Source of the DNA: Pseudomonas sp. MH9.2
GTDB taxonomy: Bacteria; Pseudomonadota; Gammaproteobacteria; Pseudomonadales; Pseudomonadaceae
Length of the DNA: 64,000 nucleotides
NCBI RefSeq assembly: GCF_034353875.1
Contig: NZ_CP133784.1
Location: 1,550,001-1,614,000, forward strand
Direction: 5' to 3'
The notes under the pieces are model-generated. The model saw nothing but the letters and a program-made list of their open reading frames with translations. It had not been told where the DNA came from and did not search any database. This document shows positions 7,934-15,696 of this stretch, in pieces. How positions within the stretch are numbered: position 1 is the first letter of the stretch; each line of letters opens with the position of its first letter. The position numbers and the translations under genes were made by a program.

Positions 7934-9127
7934 TTAAGCCGCGGTCAAATCGCCAGTGACGAACGCTTCTGGGCGATAAACCGCGAAGGCCAAACGCTCT
8001 TCAGCACGGATGGTCACCATGTTGTTTTCGAAGTCCTTGTCGTTCTCGGTAGAGACCAGAACTTCGATGCCCATGCGGTCAAAAATCTGCGCTGCCAGAT
8101 TGAAAGAGCCAACCAGGAACTGGTCCTGAACAATGGCCTGGGTCTCCACTACAGGCAGGTTCCACAAGCGTGGCGACGTGCCTTCCTGAGGCTTGCCGAT
8201 GATGTAGCGGCCTTCGCCGTCCTTGAGCAGCTCAATAGCAGCCCAGTCAATCGGGTTGAGCACGATGCCTGTAGATGGGAACTCCGCCAGGGTGGCCTGC
8301 AGCAGCGCCAGACGAATACGGTCGATACGCTGCGCGGCTTCCACGGTGATGCCGATCGGCGCTGCATAGGCCTGAGCCTGGGGGATGATGCCGTGCAGGT
8401 TATTGCCAGTGCCGTTGCCGTAGAGCAACTGCGCTTCTTCGGCCAACAGCAGACCGTAACGAGCTCGGGCATCGATGTAGCTTTGCAGCGCCGCGGCGTC
8501 GTCCAGAATTTGGCGGCTACCTTTGAACAAGTGAGCGATGGTGCGAACGTTCGCGTTTTCCAGCGCGAAGGTCAGTTCACTGTAAGGCTTGGCCAAGCCC
8601 TCACCCACGATCGCCGCATTGTTGGTGAAGCCGGTTTCACGAACGTATTCGACAGCGTTGCTGCCAGTAGTCCCTGGTGCGAGCAGGTCGCGAATGGTAA
8701 GCCGGCGCTGAGGTGCCAGAATCACACCGACGCGATCAGGTGCAACCAACGCTCCACCAGAGGCCGGAGCCGAGGTGATGGCCGCGCGCGGAACTTCCAC
8801 ACGACGCGAGCCACGAAACGAGCTGGTCATACCCTCTTCTGCCAGCTTGGCCGCAACCAACTGACCGGCAGAAAGCTGTTGCTCAGGCTCATGCTGTTTG
8901 CCTGCATTGACCAGCTTCTGCTCGGCATCCTGCATTCGTGCTTGCAGTTCGCCTTGCTTGGAAAGCAGTTCGTCGACCTTGGCGCGGGTCTCGGTTTGCA
9001 TTTCACCCGAGAGCTTGATTTCTTTCTCGGTACGCTCGGCGTAAGTCTTGATCTGATCGCCGACAGCTTTGAGGTCGGCCTGAGTTTGCTTCTGGGAAGC
9101 TTCGATTTGAGAAAGATCTGCGGGCAT
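7934..9127 (-). CDS. Major capsid protein, HK97 family (397 aa)
   Basis: The N-terminal ~105 residues form a charged coiled-coil delta/scaffold domain (SQIEASQKQTQADLKAVGDQ...). It is expected to be removed by the protease encoded upstream. The HK97 fold follows, with RLTIRDLLAPGTTGSNAVEYVRE near the start of the mature shell protein and ETQAIVQDQFLVGSFNLAAQIFDR in the later part. The likely start is ATG at 9127 with RBS AAAGGA; in-frame codons further upstream run through the terminator and are not used. The protein forms the icosahedral shell. Confidence 0.93.
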   Translation of the reverse strand: MPADLSQIEASQKQTQADLKAVGDQIKTYAERTEKEIKLSGEMQTETRAKVDELLSKQGELQARMQDAEQKLVNAGKQHEPEQQLSAGQLVAAKLAEEGMTSSFRGSRRVEVPRAAITSAPASGGALVAPDRVGVILAPQRRLTIRDLLAPGTTGSNAVEYVRETGFTNNAAIVGEGLAKPYSELTFALENANVRTIAHLFKGSRQILDDAAALQSYIDARARYGLLLAEEAQLLYGNGTGNNLHGIIPQAQAYAAPIGITVEAAQRIDRIRLALLQATLAEFPSTGIVLNPIDWAAIELLKDGEGRYIIGKPQEGTSPRLWNLPVVETQAIVQDQFLVGSFNLAAQIFDRMGIEVLVSTENDKDFENNMVTIRAEERLAFAVYRPEAFVTGDLTAA

Positions 9128-9149
9128 TTTTGTGTTCCTTTCAGAAATG

Positions 9150-9172
9150 AAAAAACCGCCACTCGGGCGGTT
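9150..9172 (-). terminator. Terminator between protease and capsid genes
   Basis: The minus strand has GAACCGCC-CGAGT-GGCGGTT followed by T6. It lies just downstream of the protease stop and before the capsid RBS, in the middle of the head operon. It may limit readthrough when Q is absent. Confidence 0.75.
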
Positions 9173-9196
9173 CGTAATCAATTGCGAGAACAGTTT

Positions 9197-10060
9197 TCAG
9201 CGAATGGGAAGCAGCCCTTTCAGTGCTGAAGCCTGGGTTGCGGTTTCTTCAAACGCGGATACATCAAGGGCAGCGCAAGGCGTACCCACAACGACAGCGC
9301 GGAGCGTGCCGTCACCAGCAGCGCCAGGCGTGCCAGTTTTGATTTCGGATAAAAGCTTTCGGCGTTCGCTGCGTGGCATCCCGGATTTAGCCAGGGCCGC
9401 GTCGAGCTTGCGGGCGGCGTGCGCTTGCGACTGCCCGTTATCGGGCGCCTCCGTAACCTCGGCAGCAGAGATAAGCCCCGTTGCAAAGCCCTTCTCCAAG
9501 GCGTTCGCACCATTCATGTAGGTCTCGGCGTCGAGCATCTTCTCTACGGCTTTTTCATCCTGCCCGCTTGTGTCGGAATACAGGCTGATCATCGCTCGGT
9601 CGAATTCCTCCATGGTATCGGCCAGTTCGCGAATCGCATGCCGGTTACCGGCGAAGTACGTCCAGCAGTTGTGGATCATCAGGAAAGCCGTCTTGGCCAC
9701 CTCCCGCTTAGTGCCCGCCATTGCGATCACGGACGCGGCAGAGGCAGCCAACCCGAGCACTTTGATGGTGATCTCCTGCGAATGTTCGAGTAGGCGGTTG
9801 TAGATCGCGATACCTTCGAACATATCGCCGCCGGGCGAGTTGATGTAGACAGTGACTGGCTTGTCGCCAATAGCCCGCAGGGCAGCGTCGACACGCTTGA
9901 GTGTTACACCCTCTCCGTACCAGTCCTCTCCGATGATGCCGTACATGGTGATGGTGTCAGTACCGGCCTCCAGTGCAGCACGAAGTTCCGGGTTCCACAT
10001 ATCGAGCGCGCGAGGGCTCAGCTCACAGCGAAAGCTGCCGGCCTTGATGTTCAGCTGCAT
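9197..10060 (-). CDS. Head maturation protease, ClpP-like (287 aa)
   Basis: Serine protease of the ClpP/crotonase fold that trims the capsid scaffold domain during prohead maturation. Visible are the oxyanion loop INSPGG (73-78), the nucleophile in GLAASAAS (Ser107) and the catalytic His in LMIHN (His130); the third residue probably lies in the 170-180 region. A roughly 90-residue tail (from about 200) is Ala/Lys rich and may be a scaffold. RBS AGGAG lies 5 nt before ATG at 10060. It stands between portal and capsid as in HK97. Confidence 0.93.
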   Translation of the reverse strand: MQLNIKAGSFRCELSPRALDMWNPELRAALEAGTDTITMYGIIGEDWYGEGVTLKRVDAALRAIGDKPVTVYINSPGGDMFEGIAIYNRLLEHSQEITIKVLGLAASAASVIAMAGTKREVAKTAFLMIHNCWTYFAGNRHAIRELADTMEEFDRAMISLYSDTSGQDEKAVEKMLDAETYMNGANALEKGFATGLISAAEVTEAPDNGQSQAHAARKLDAALAKSGMPRSERRKLLSEIKTGTPGAAGDGTLRAVVVGTPCAALDVSAFEETATQASALKGLLPIR

Positions 10061-10062
10061 GG

Positions 10063-11364
10063 TTACTCCTGGTTCTGGCCAAGCCAGTTTTGTAGGGCGG
10101 CCTGCGCGGCCTGGCTATCGGTTGACTTGCCCAGCTGGTCGATGGGAGCCAGGTTGGTTTGTACGGTGAGCACCGCGGCATTACCGCCATGACGTGGAAG
10201 GTTCTCTTTAACTCGACACTCGTCACGGGTCATGATTCCGTTCTGGGTCATCTGGCTGTACCAGGCTGATCGCCCGGCGCTGTCCGCCTTGAGGAAAGCC
10301 TCCAGGGAGAACTCAGCGTAATAAGACTGGCGCTCAACCGGCGTGAGCAGCCGCTTGTTTACGCATTGCTGAATCTGGTTGGTAATGGAACTAATGCTGA
10401 AGGTCAGGAACGCAATCATCTGCTGCTCCAACCCCGTCCCCCAGTTGCTGCCAGAGTCCGTCTTGCCAACCATCCAGGGTGGGACGCCAAACCAGCGGCA
10501 GACCTCTTCAATGCTGTAGGCCCTGGACTCCAACAACTGAGCATCAACCGGGTTGATGCCAATGGACTCGGGCGTAATTCCCTGTTCGAGCACTGGTGAG
10601 CGCCCTGCGTTCAGTGCGCCTGATACCTGTTTCACGTAGTCGCGGAATTCTTCACGCTGTTCCGGTTTAAGTATCCGGTCGACCTTAAAGGCCACTGCCG
10701 GCAACAGCCCATTCTTGAAGGTGCCATTCGCCGCGTCGTCCGCCGACATCGCGGCGCCAAAGACGTCAGCGCCGTAACGGATAGCTGAAAGACCCACACG
10801 GCCATCAAGGCTAAAGGCTGGAATATGCAGCATGTTCTGGCGCTCGATCTGTCGGCGAGCACCCTTCCGTGGTCTGTACCAATATGTGATGCGCCCGTCG
10901 TCATCGAGGTCGAGATCAACGCGCGATGGCAACAGAAAATCCAAGGCCACAATGCGAGATCCGATACGCAGGATCTCTGCAAAGGCGTTTCCGCGCAGCA
11001 GCATTGCCGCGACCATTGCCTGCCAGAACTGGAACGCGGTCATGTCCTCGTTGGGGCTGTTATGGATGACGTCGTACAAGCCAAAGTCGCGAGCATCCTT
11101 CCTGCCGCCGTCTGCCTCGCGGAGATAGACCCCAAGCGGAAGCCCTGCGACCGATGTCGAAATGATCCGTACACAGGACCATACCGCCGATAACTGCATG
11201 GCGTTGTCGACGTTCACTGTCTTGCCAGAACTTGATTGTCCGCCGAGAAACTGTCCCCAGAACCCGCCATCGCCCAGCTTGATAGACTTTCCAAACCATT
11301 CGCCAATGGACGCACTGGGCTTGCTGGCAGCGCGACCTATCACGGCCGATAAGGATCTAGTCAC
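10063..11364 (-). CDS. Portal protein, HK97 family (433 aa)
   Basis: Forms the dodecameric portal at one capsid vertex. MQLSAVWSCVRIISTSVAGLPLGVY and YDVIHNSPNEDMTAFQFWQAMV (about 57-115) are typical of HK97/Phage_portal proteins, as is the later VCRWFGVPPWMVGKTDSGSNWG block. Start GTG at 11364 (RBS AAGGGG) overlaps the stop of a tiny membrane-protein gene, so the stop and start are coupled. Length is normal. Confidence 0.94.
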   Translation of the reverse strand: MTRSLSAVIGRAASKPSASIGEWFGKSIKLGDGGFWGQFLGGQSSSGKTVNVDNAMQLSAVWSCVRIISTSVAGLPLGVYLREADGGRKDARDFGLYDVIHNSPNEDMTAFQFWQAMVAAMLLRGNAFAEILRIGSRIVALDFLLPSRVDLDLDDDGRITYWYRPRKGARRQIERQNMLHIPAFSLDGRVGLSAIRYGADVFGAAMSADDAANGTFKNGLLPAVAFKVDRILKPEQREEFRDYVKQVSGALNAGRSPVLEQGITPESIGINPVDAQLLESRAYSIEEVCRWFGVPPWMVGKTDSGSNWGTGLEQQMIAFLTFSISSITNQIQQCVNKRLLTPVERQSYYAEFSLEAFLKADSAGRSAWYSQMTQNGIMTRDECRVKENLPRHGGNAAVLTVQTNLAPIDQLGKSTDSQAAQAALQNWLGQNQE

Positions 11365-11518
11365 CTGTCAGCCCCTTGCGTACAAAACCAGCGATGAGAA
11401 GTAACGAGCCTGCGCCCGCCAATAATGCCCAGCCCAAACCGAACAGGACGTATACGCCAGTAACAGCCAGGGCGAACCCGGACAAGGCGGTCAGAATGAA
11501 TACGTACAATGGGTTCAT
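11357..11518 (-). CDS. Small two-helix membrane protein (53 aa)
   Basis: A short gene between the large terminase and the portal. It starts MNPLYVFILTALSGFALAVT and ends FVRKGLTGD. Two hydrophobic helices (about 5-25 and 28-44) joined by a short Gly-rich turn are followed by a basic end. Its ATG overlaps the terminase stop (ATGA) and its TAG overlaps the portal GTG, so it is coupled on both sides, which argues that it is real. Function is unknown. A different frame over the same bases gives a basic, unlikely protein and is rejected. Confidence 0.75.
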   Translation of the reverse strand: MNPLYVFILTALSGFALAVTGVYVLFGLGWALLAGAGSLLLIAGFVRKGLTGD

Positions 11519-13203
11519 ACGATGATCGGATTCCGAATGGCGGCCATGAAGTCGTCATTGCCCCGACCTTCGGGGTTCAAGGAAATCAAGGTCACTGCGT
11601 TGAATAGAGCCATCAATGGATCGATCTTGGCCGACCCGCTGGCCTGCTTGGTGATCAGGATGGAGTTGGCCCGAGGCTCGACCTTTGCGTTGCTCACGCA
11701 CCAGGCCATCAGCGGTTGGCCTCCGTGTTTCAAGCCACCCTCGGCGAGCTTGCGTTCAGCGGTTTTGATGGCTCCGCCCAGTTTCCAGCCCTGGCTGATC
11801 GCAACTATCTTCTCCGCCGGTATCTCCCTCTCAATCATCGCGTCGTAGATCGCGCCAATGCCCACCGGGTCGCAGCCGACCTTGTCGAGTAAGCCGGACG
11901 CCTCAATCTGCTCGACAAGGTCGGCGACGTCCGCCACGTCGTCACCAATGCGGATAGACAACGTCAAATCGCCGTCCTTCTCGAAGTCGTGGAACCGAGG
12001 CGCTTCGGCCTTGCGGCGCTCAAGCACTGAAGGGTGAGCCCAGGCGTGGGTCCAGATCAGCCAGTCACGCGTACGCTTGTCCCGGCCTACTGCTGCGAAA
12101 CCCAACAAGTCGTCCAGGCCACCGCCATCAATACCCACATCAATCACTTCGGACATTGAGATAAGCATGTCGAGTGTCAACACCGGCACGGCCGCTGCAA
12201 CCCAAAAGTCCGCGCCGGCCCATCGATCTGACCGCAGCGCGAGACCAATCTCGACGTTAAGGTGCTTGGACATGAAGCCCAGCACCTCAGCCTCTCCAGC
12301 CTCCTCTGCCTTTTTCATCTCCCTGATCAGGAATTTCTCGCTGACCGAATACCCCATGTTGGGGTTGGTGATGTAGAAGTTTTCAGGTTTACGATGTTCC
12401 TTGGCATCCAGGATGTGCTTCGGGAATTCGTAGATCACCGGCAGAAAGTTTGGATCGATGATCGTGCCGTCCCGAACTCCACGGGCGTACTGCAGCTTCT
12501 CCCGGAAAACCCCTGCTGGCGGTTGGTCGGACTGAGTGGTCAGGTAGATCACGAAACCTTCCGGCCTGGAGGCCAAACCGCCGGTGGCTTCCCGCAGCAT
12601 GTTCGCCGCGTTCGGGTTCTTGCCGAACAGGTGAAGCTCATCCACAAGGACGACCGCTGCCTTCTTGCCGCCGACCGTGTTCTGGTCGGCCGCCACAACC
12701 TTCAGCGTAGCGCCGGACTCTCGGTGAGTGATCGTACGGAGGTGATCCTGAACATGCAGCAGCGCAGAAAGCTCTTCATCGTGCTTGACCATGTCGCGGG
12801 CTGGCGCGTAAGCGTTGTTCGCAACCTCAATCGTTGGCGCCAGGATGATGAACTCTGCCGACTGCCGCCAATTTCGGATTAGAACGGTGAGCATAATTGC
12901 CGCAGCGATTGTGCTTTTAGCGTTTTTCTTGCTGATGAGCAGGAAGAACTCTTGGATCAATCGCTCACCGGTACCGGCGTTGTAAGCCCCAAAGATGGCG
13001 CTGGCCAGGTCGTTAATCCAAGGCGCAGATGAATCGCCAATCAGAGGGCTGCCAGGAGCGTCGACAATTTTCAGATTGTTCAGGACCTGCATACAAGCTG
13101 CAGCCTCGCCCGGAAACAGCGGCGGGAACGGCACCAACGATTGTCGATTGACGACCCTCGACTCCCAGTCCGGGCACGAGGTGTCCCAGGTGGGTTCGTT
13201 CAC
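11515..13203 (-). CDS. Terminase large subunit (562 aa)
   Basis: Packaging ATPase/nuclease. Walker A-like SKKNAKST is at residues 91-98 and Walker B VLVDELH has acidic residues Asp188 and Glu189. The C-terminal RNase H-like nuclease contains IDVGIDGGGLDDLLG (about 348-362) and later acidic residues (KVGCDPVGIGAIYD). This is the HK97/P27-type TerL found with an HNH nuclease. The GTG start at 13203 has AGGTGA 7 nt upstream. It lies downstream of TerS. Confidence 0.94.
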   Translation of the reverse strand: MNEPTWDTSCPDWESRVVNRQSLVPFPPLFPGEAAACMQVLNNLKIVDAPGSPLIGDSSAPWINDLASAIFGAYNAGTGERLIQEFFLLISKKNAKSTIAAAIMLTVLIRNWRQSAEFIILAPTIEVANNAYAPARDMVKHDEELSALLHVQDHLRTITHRESGATLKVVAADQNTVGGKKAAVVLVDELHLFGKNPNAANMLREATGGLASRPEGFVIYLTTQSDQPPAGVFREKLQYARGVRDGTIIDPNFLPVIYEFPKHILDAKEHRKPENFYITNPNMGYSVSEKFLIREMKKAEEAGEAEVLGFMSKHLNVEIGLALRSDRWAGADFWVAAAVPVLTLDMLISMSEVIDVGIDGGGLDDLLGFAAVGRDKRTRDWLIWTHAWAHPSVLERRKAEAPRFHDFEKDGDLTLSIRIGDDVADVADLVEQIEASGLLDKVGCDPVGIGAIYDAMIEREIPAEKIVAISQGWKLGGAIKTAERKLAEGGLKHGGQPLMAWCVSNAKVEPRANSILITKQASGSAKIDPLMALFNAVTLISLNPEGRGNDDFMAAIRNPIIV

Positions 13204-13261
13204 TTATGTCACCTAGCGTAAATGAGATGGAGGCGGAGGCGCTGCGCAACGGTAGTGCCTG

Positions 13262-13447
13262 TCAATCGCTCGCTTCTTCCTCCTCGAAATCATTAAGCGA
13301 CTCGTGGAAATAGGGCATCAAGGCCACTGCCGCAGCTAGCCGATCTGCCCGAGATGCGCTTGCATCGTTCATCTCTGCCAGCAGGTAGTCCATCGGATCG
13401 CTATGTACACCAGGTGCAGCCGTTTTCTTGTCTTCGTCACGATCCAT
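13262..13447 (-). CDS. Small TerS-associated protein (61 aa)
   Basis: Its ATG directly follows the TAG of the small terminase gene. The middle, DPMDYLLAEMNDASASRADR followed by LAAAVALMPYFHE, resembles the C-terminal module of some terminase small subunits; the upstream TerS ends with a comparable KIALGLMPYDHPKK. It may be a split-off part of the small terminase or a second packaging adaptor. This is inference from motif similarity and position. Confidence 0.65.
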   Translation of the reverse strand: MDRDEDKKTAAPGVHSDPMDYLLAEMNDASASRADRLAAAVALMPYFHESLNDFEEEEASD

Positions 13448-13936
13448 CTATTTCACCGAGCGTAATTGGATGGGTGGTGGGGATGACTGGCCAAATCGGC
13501 CTTTGGCTGCCTTTTGCGCGTCGGCTTCTTTTGCGTCCTTTTTGCCAAAATCGGCCTTTTTCGGGTGATCGTACGGCATCAAGCCTAGGGCTATCTTGGC
13601 GGCCAGCTCTGGGTTCAGTTGCTCATTATCACGCGCAATCCGCTCAAGCAGAGCCCGACTATCGAACGTCGGCGCATCCAGAGTCAAAGCATCGTCGAGG
13701 TTAACTTTTTCAACTTCAGACTTAACTTTCTTAACCTCGGACTTAACTTTTTGCGGAGGGGCATTTGGTGCACTGCGCCGCTGGAGGTAGCCGGTCACGT
13801 CTTGGTCCTTGAACAGCTTGGAGCCCGCTTGTGGCGCGGTCTTCACGCTATAGCCAGCATCAATAGCAGCTTGGGATTTACTCACTCCAGACAAGAGAGC
13901 GTCAGCAAACCGGCGCTTTTTGTCAGTTAATGCCAT
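13448..13936 (-). CDS. Terminase small subunit (162 aa)
   Basis: DNA-recognition subunit of the packaging terminase. Residues 1-50 are the terminase_2-type helix-turn-helix (KKRRFADALLSGVSKSQAAIDAGYSVKTA). A Lys/Glu/Val repeat segment at about 64-80 (KVKSEVKKVKSEVEKVN) is a short charged linker made of a near-perfect repeat. The C-terminal half has the LMPYDHPKK motif. Start ATG 13936 with AGGA 9-10 nt upstream. Confidence 0.88.
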   Translation of the reverse strand: MALTDKKRRFADALLSGVSKSQAAIDAGYSVKTAPQAGSKLFKDQDVTGYLQRRSAPNAPPQKVKSEVKKVKSEVEKVNLDDALTLDAPTFDSRALLERIARDNEQLNPELAAKIALGLMPYDHPKKADFGKKDAKEADAQKAAKGRFGQSSPPPIQLRSVK

Positions 13937-14095
13937 TTAACTTTTCCTGAGCGAGGGGAAAAAATCTCTACGTGCGGTGGGGGGCGGTGTCCGACACAAA
14001 AGGCCCCATGGTTTCGACCCGCCCCGTGGGCGTGTGACGTGCCACACCAAACCGGTGCATTTTCCAGCTTTTCTAGCACGCCACTGACGTGTCAG
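13937..14095 (-). other. Candidate cos region between HNH nuclease and TerS
   Basis: This is a 159-bp gap without a gene. In HNH-associated cos phages (HK97, D3 and relatives) the packaging site lies beside terS and the HNH gene. The stretch is G-rich around 13975-13990 and contains ACTGAC-GT-GTCAGT at 14083-14096. No cut position can be read from the sequence. Confidence 0.35.
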
Positions 14096-14416
14096 TCACC
14101 AACCGCCACCCTGCGCTGCCTCGGCCGCCGTCTTGGCGTGGTGGCAGGGCACGCAAAGCGCCTGGAGGTTGGCGTCATCGTCGTTGCCGCCTTGGGCAAT
14201 GTTGACGATGTGGTCGACCTCAAGGTCCAGCGTAACCACGCCGCACTTCTGACAGGTGTACTTGTCGCGCAGCAGGATCGACTCGCGCTTACGCCGCCAT
14301 GGACGGCCGCCGCGACCTGAACCCCAGCCGCCCGCACACTCTGCGGGAGTCAATGTCCCGAGCTTGCGGCCCTCGACCTGGGTCATTCGTGACTTGAGTG
14401 TGGTCAGCCTACTCAT
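14096..14416 (-). CDS. HNH endonuclease (106 aa)
   Basis: HNH nuclease with two zinc knuckles: CQKCG, then LEVDHIVNIAQGGNDDDANLQAL, then CVPCHHAK. The HNH core is D-H in VDHI, the Asn in DDANLQ and the final His in CHH. In HK97-like phages the partner HNH protein stimulates terminase cutting at cos. The likely start is ATG at 14416, overlapping the stop of the upstream small gene, rather than an in-frame start further upstream. It probably works together with TerS and TerL. Confidence 0.9.
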   Translation of the reverse strand: MSRLTTLKSRMTQVEGRKLGTLTPAECAGGWGSGRGGRPWRRKRESILLRDKYTCQKCGVVTLDLEVDHIVNIAQGGNDDDANLQALCVPCHHAKTAAEAAQGGGW

Positions 14417-14600
14417 TGACCGGGCTCCCATCCATGTAGGTCGCGGGCAGTGCATCAGGGTCCTCGCCATCAGGATCAGCCAGTGCCTCGATCAGCAGGA
14501 TCTGCTGCTCTGCCAGGCGTTCGAGGATCGCCGTGTGCTTCACCTGCTCGCCCAGTATCTGGCTCAGCAGGTTTGCCAAAGAGTTCTGCTGCTCGCTCAT
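14409..14600 (-). CDS. Small coiled-coil phage protein (63 aa)
   Basis: Starts MSEQQNSLANLLSQILGEQV and ends PATYMDGSPVNE. Residues 5-40 form one long amphipathic helix with a heptad-like Leu/Ile pattern. The tail is acidic. ATG at 14600 has GAGG about 8 nt upstream. Its stop overlaps the HNH start. Not recognised; a lysis-regulator or HNH-accessory role would be a guess. Confidence 0.65.
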   Translation of the reverse strand: MSEQQNSLANLLSQILGEQVKHTAILERLAEQQILLIEALADPDGEDPDALPATYMDGSPVNE

Positions 14601-14661
14601 ATCCAACCCTCATCCACTTCTTGGCCCATTCGCGACGGGCGGAACATCCACTGCAGGCCAT
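14476..14661 (-). CDS. Small CxxC phage protein overlapping the next gene (61 aa)
   Basis: Begins MACSGCSARREWAKKWMRVG. The CSGC pair and the basic amphipathic helix look like small proteins found beside holin genes in other Pseudomonas phages (from memory, not searched). RBS GAGGT lies 6-7 nt upstream of ATG at 14661. The second half overlaps the coiled-coil gene in another frame by 125 nt and is Gly/Pro/Arg rich, so it may be constrained by the overlapping gene. Function unknown. Confidence 0.5.
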   Translation of the reverse strand: MACSGCSARREWAKKWMRVGYERAAELFGKPAEPDTGRAGEAHGDPRTPGRAADPADRGTG

Positions 14662-14670
14662 GGCCGCACC

Positions 14671-14799
14671 TCACTCAATAGAACAGGCAGGCCAAATCGA
14701 CCGAGCAAAGGCCAGCGCATCAGAGTGGCTATGGTCTTCAGGCATGATCATGGGGAATGGTAGATAGCCTGGTGCAGTCACACGCCAAGACTTCTTCAT
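14671..14799 (-). CDS. Very small phage protein (42 aa)
   Basis: Starts MKKSWRVTAPGYLPFPMIMP and ends SIWPACSIE. Its ATG shares an A with the TGA of the holin gene (TGATG), and it ends 10 nt before the next ATG. The tight packing supports translation. Not recognised; no membrane segment. Confidence 0.55.
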   Translation of the reverse strand: MKKSWRVTAPGYLPFPMIMPEDHSHSDALAFARSIWPACSIE

Positions 14800-15080
14800 C
14801 AATCAAGCCTCAGGATGCGCGCCACATTGCCCTTGGCCCGCCACACCAGCATGGCAGCCAAACAGTAGAACGCTGTGTTGAACCAAGACGCATCGGCAAA
14901 GTCATCGTGCAACACCATGCGACCAACCAGGCTCATGAACTGCATGCCGGTGATTGCGCATGCAGCCCAGGCCATGAGGCTGATCGCTGGTTTGTAGCGT
15001 GAGTCAGGGAGCGGGCGGTAGTGCAGGCCGATCATGATGAAGATCAGCGCACAGAGCGCGGCTTGTAGGATGGCAACCAT
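14799..15080 (-). CDS. Holin-like protein with three membrane segments (93 aa)
   Basis: Three hydrophobic segments at about 3-20, 33-54 and 66-82, with a basic C-terminus, fit the phage_holin_3-type small holins. It follows a second, larger holin-like gene directly (TGA then ATG). Such pairs often act as holin and antiholin and time cell lysis; which is which cannot be decided here. Confidence 0.75.
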   Translation of the reverse strand: MVAILQAALCALIFIMIGLHYRPLPDSRYKPAISLMAWAACAITGMQFMSLVGRMVLHDDFADASWFNTAFYCLAAMLVWRAKGNVARILRLD

Positions 15081-15455
15081 TCAACCCTCCTTCCCGGCGA
15101 ACCGGCTGAGGAACCATTGAAGCCAGCGCGGCATGGCGCCGGTCTGCATCCATTCGATAACACTGGCCAGTAACACGACGCAGAAGGCGCCGCAAAGGAA
15201 TGCACTGAAACCTGCTGTCTTGGTCCAGGCCCAGCCCATGACCTCAGCAGACCCGAAGTAGCCGCCAATCCAGCCAGCGAACAGGTAGCCAACGCGCCGC
15301 CACGACGTGATGTCCTTGGCGAATACGACATAGAAGAAAGCCCCACCGAATGCCCCGACCAATGCGGCCAAGTCAATCTCAGGGAAGGCAGCACCCAGGC
15401 TCACGCTGCCAAGCACGCCAGCTACTGCGAGGGCGCCCGTGCTCGGTTCGGCCAT
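15081..15455 (-). CDS. Putative holin (124 aa)
   Basis: Four likely membrane segments (about 8-24, 28-46, 55-72 and 82-100), Gly/Ala rich, with a basic amphipathic end (PRWLQWFLSRFAGKEG). This fits the Pseudomonas phage holin family (phage_holin_8 type). It is the first gene after the triple terminator, so it should be the first late gene made when Q acts. RBS GGAG lies 8 nt before ATG at 15455. Confidence 0.8.
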   Translation of the reverse strand: MAEPSTGALAVAGVLGSVSLGAAFPEIDLAALVGAFGGAFFYVVFAKDITSWRRVGYLFAGWIGGYFGSAEVMGWAWTKTAGFSAFLCGAFCVVLLASVIEWMQTGAMPRWLQWFLSRFAGKEG

Positions 15456-15473
15456 AGGGTGTGCTCCATGAAT

Positions 15474-15494
15474 AAAAAAGGCTGACTGCCAGCC
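15474..15494 (-). terminator. Late-operon terminator 3 (closest to holin)
   Basis: Minus strand GGCTG-GCAGT-CAGCC followed by T6. It is the last of three stacked terminators between Q and the holins. Confidence 0.8.
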
Positions 15495-15570
15495 AAAGGA
15501 ATAGGTGCCTCCTATCTACGCGTTGCCGAAGCAAGAGGCTTGGAGGTCTTTTGGGGAAATCGAGAGCAAT

Positions 15571-15595
15571 AAAAAGCCCCGCTCAATGGCGAGGC
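15571..15595 (-). terminator. Late-operon terminator 2
   Basis: Minus strand GCCTCGC-CATTGA-GCGGGGC followed by T5; one G-T pair in the stem. Confidence 0.78.
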
Positions 15596-15614
15596 AGAAG
15601 GAATCATAGAAAGC

Positions 15615-15640
15615 AAAAAGCCCAACTCCAGGGTCGGGCT
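15615..15640 (-). terminator. Late-operon terminator 1 (closest to Q)
   Basis: Minus strand AGCCCGAC-CCTGGA-GTTGGGCT followed by T5. It stands 57 bp after the Q stop. With the next two it should block late transcription unless Q is present. Confidence 0.78.
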
Positions 15641-15696
15641 TTGCTCGCGGAAAAACCGCAAAGTAACGTGAAAACTATATGTAAGGACCGGGGCTG

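Noticed and set aside
7859..9229. 456-codon open frame on the plus strand opposite the capsid gene
   Set aside because: It mirrors the capsid and has no RBS or recognisable domain; long antisense frames are common in GC-rich genes.
11361..11558. 65-aa basic frame between terminase and portal
   Set aside because: Another frame gives a two-helix membrane protein with coupled start and stop, which fits better.
13013..13249. 78-aa frame overlapping the terminase start
   Set aside because: Overlaps the conserved TerL N-terminus and shows no features of its own.
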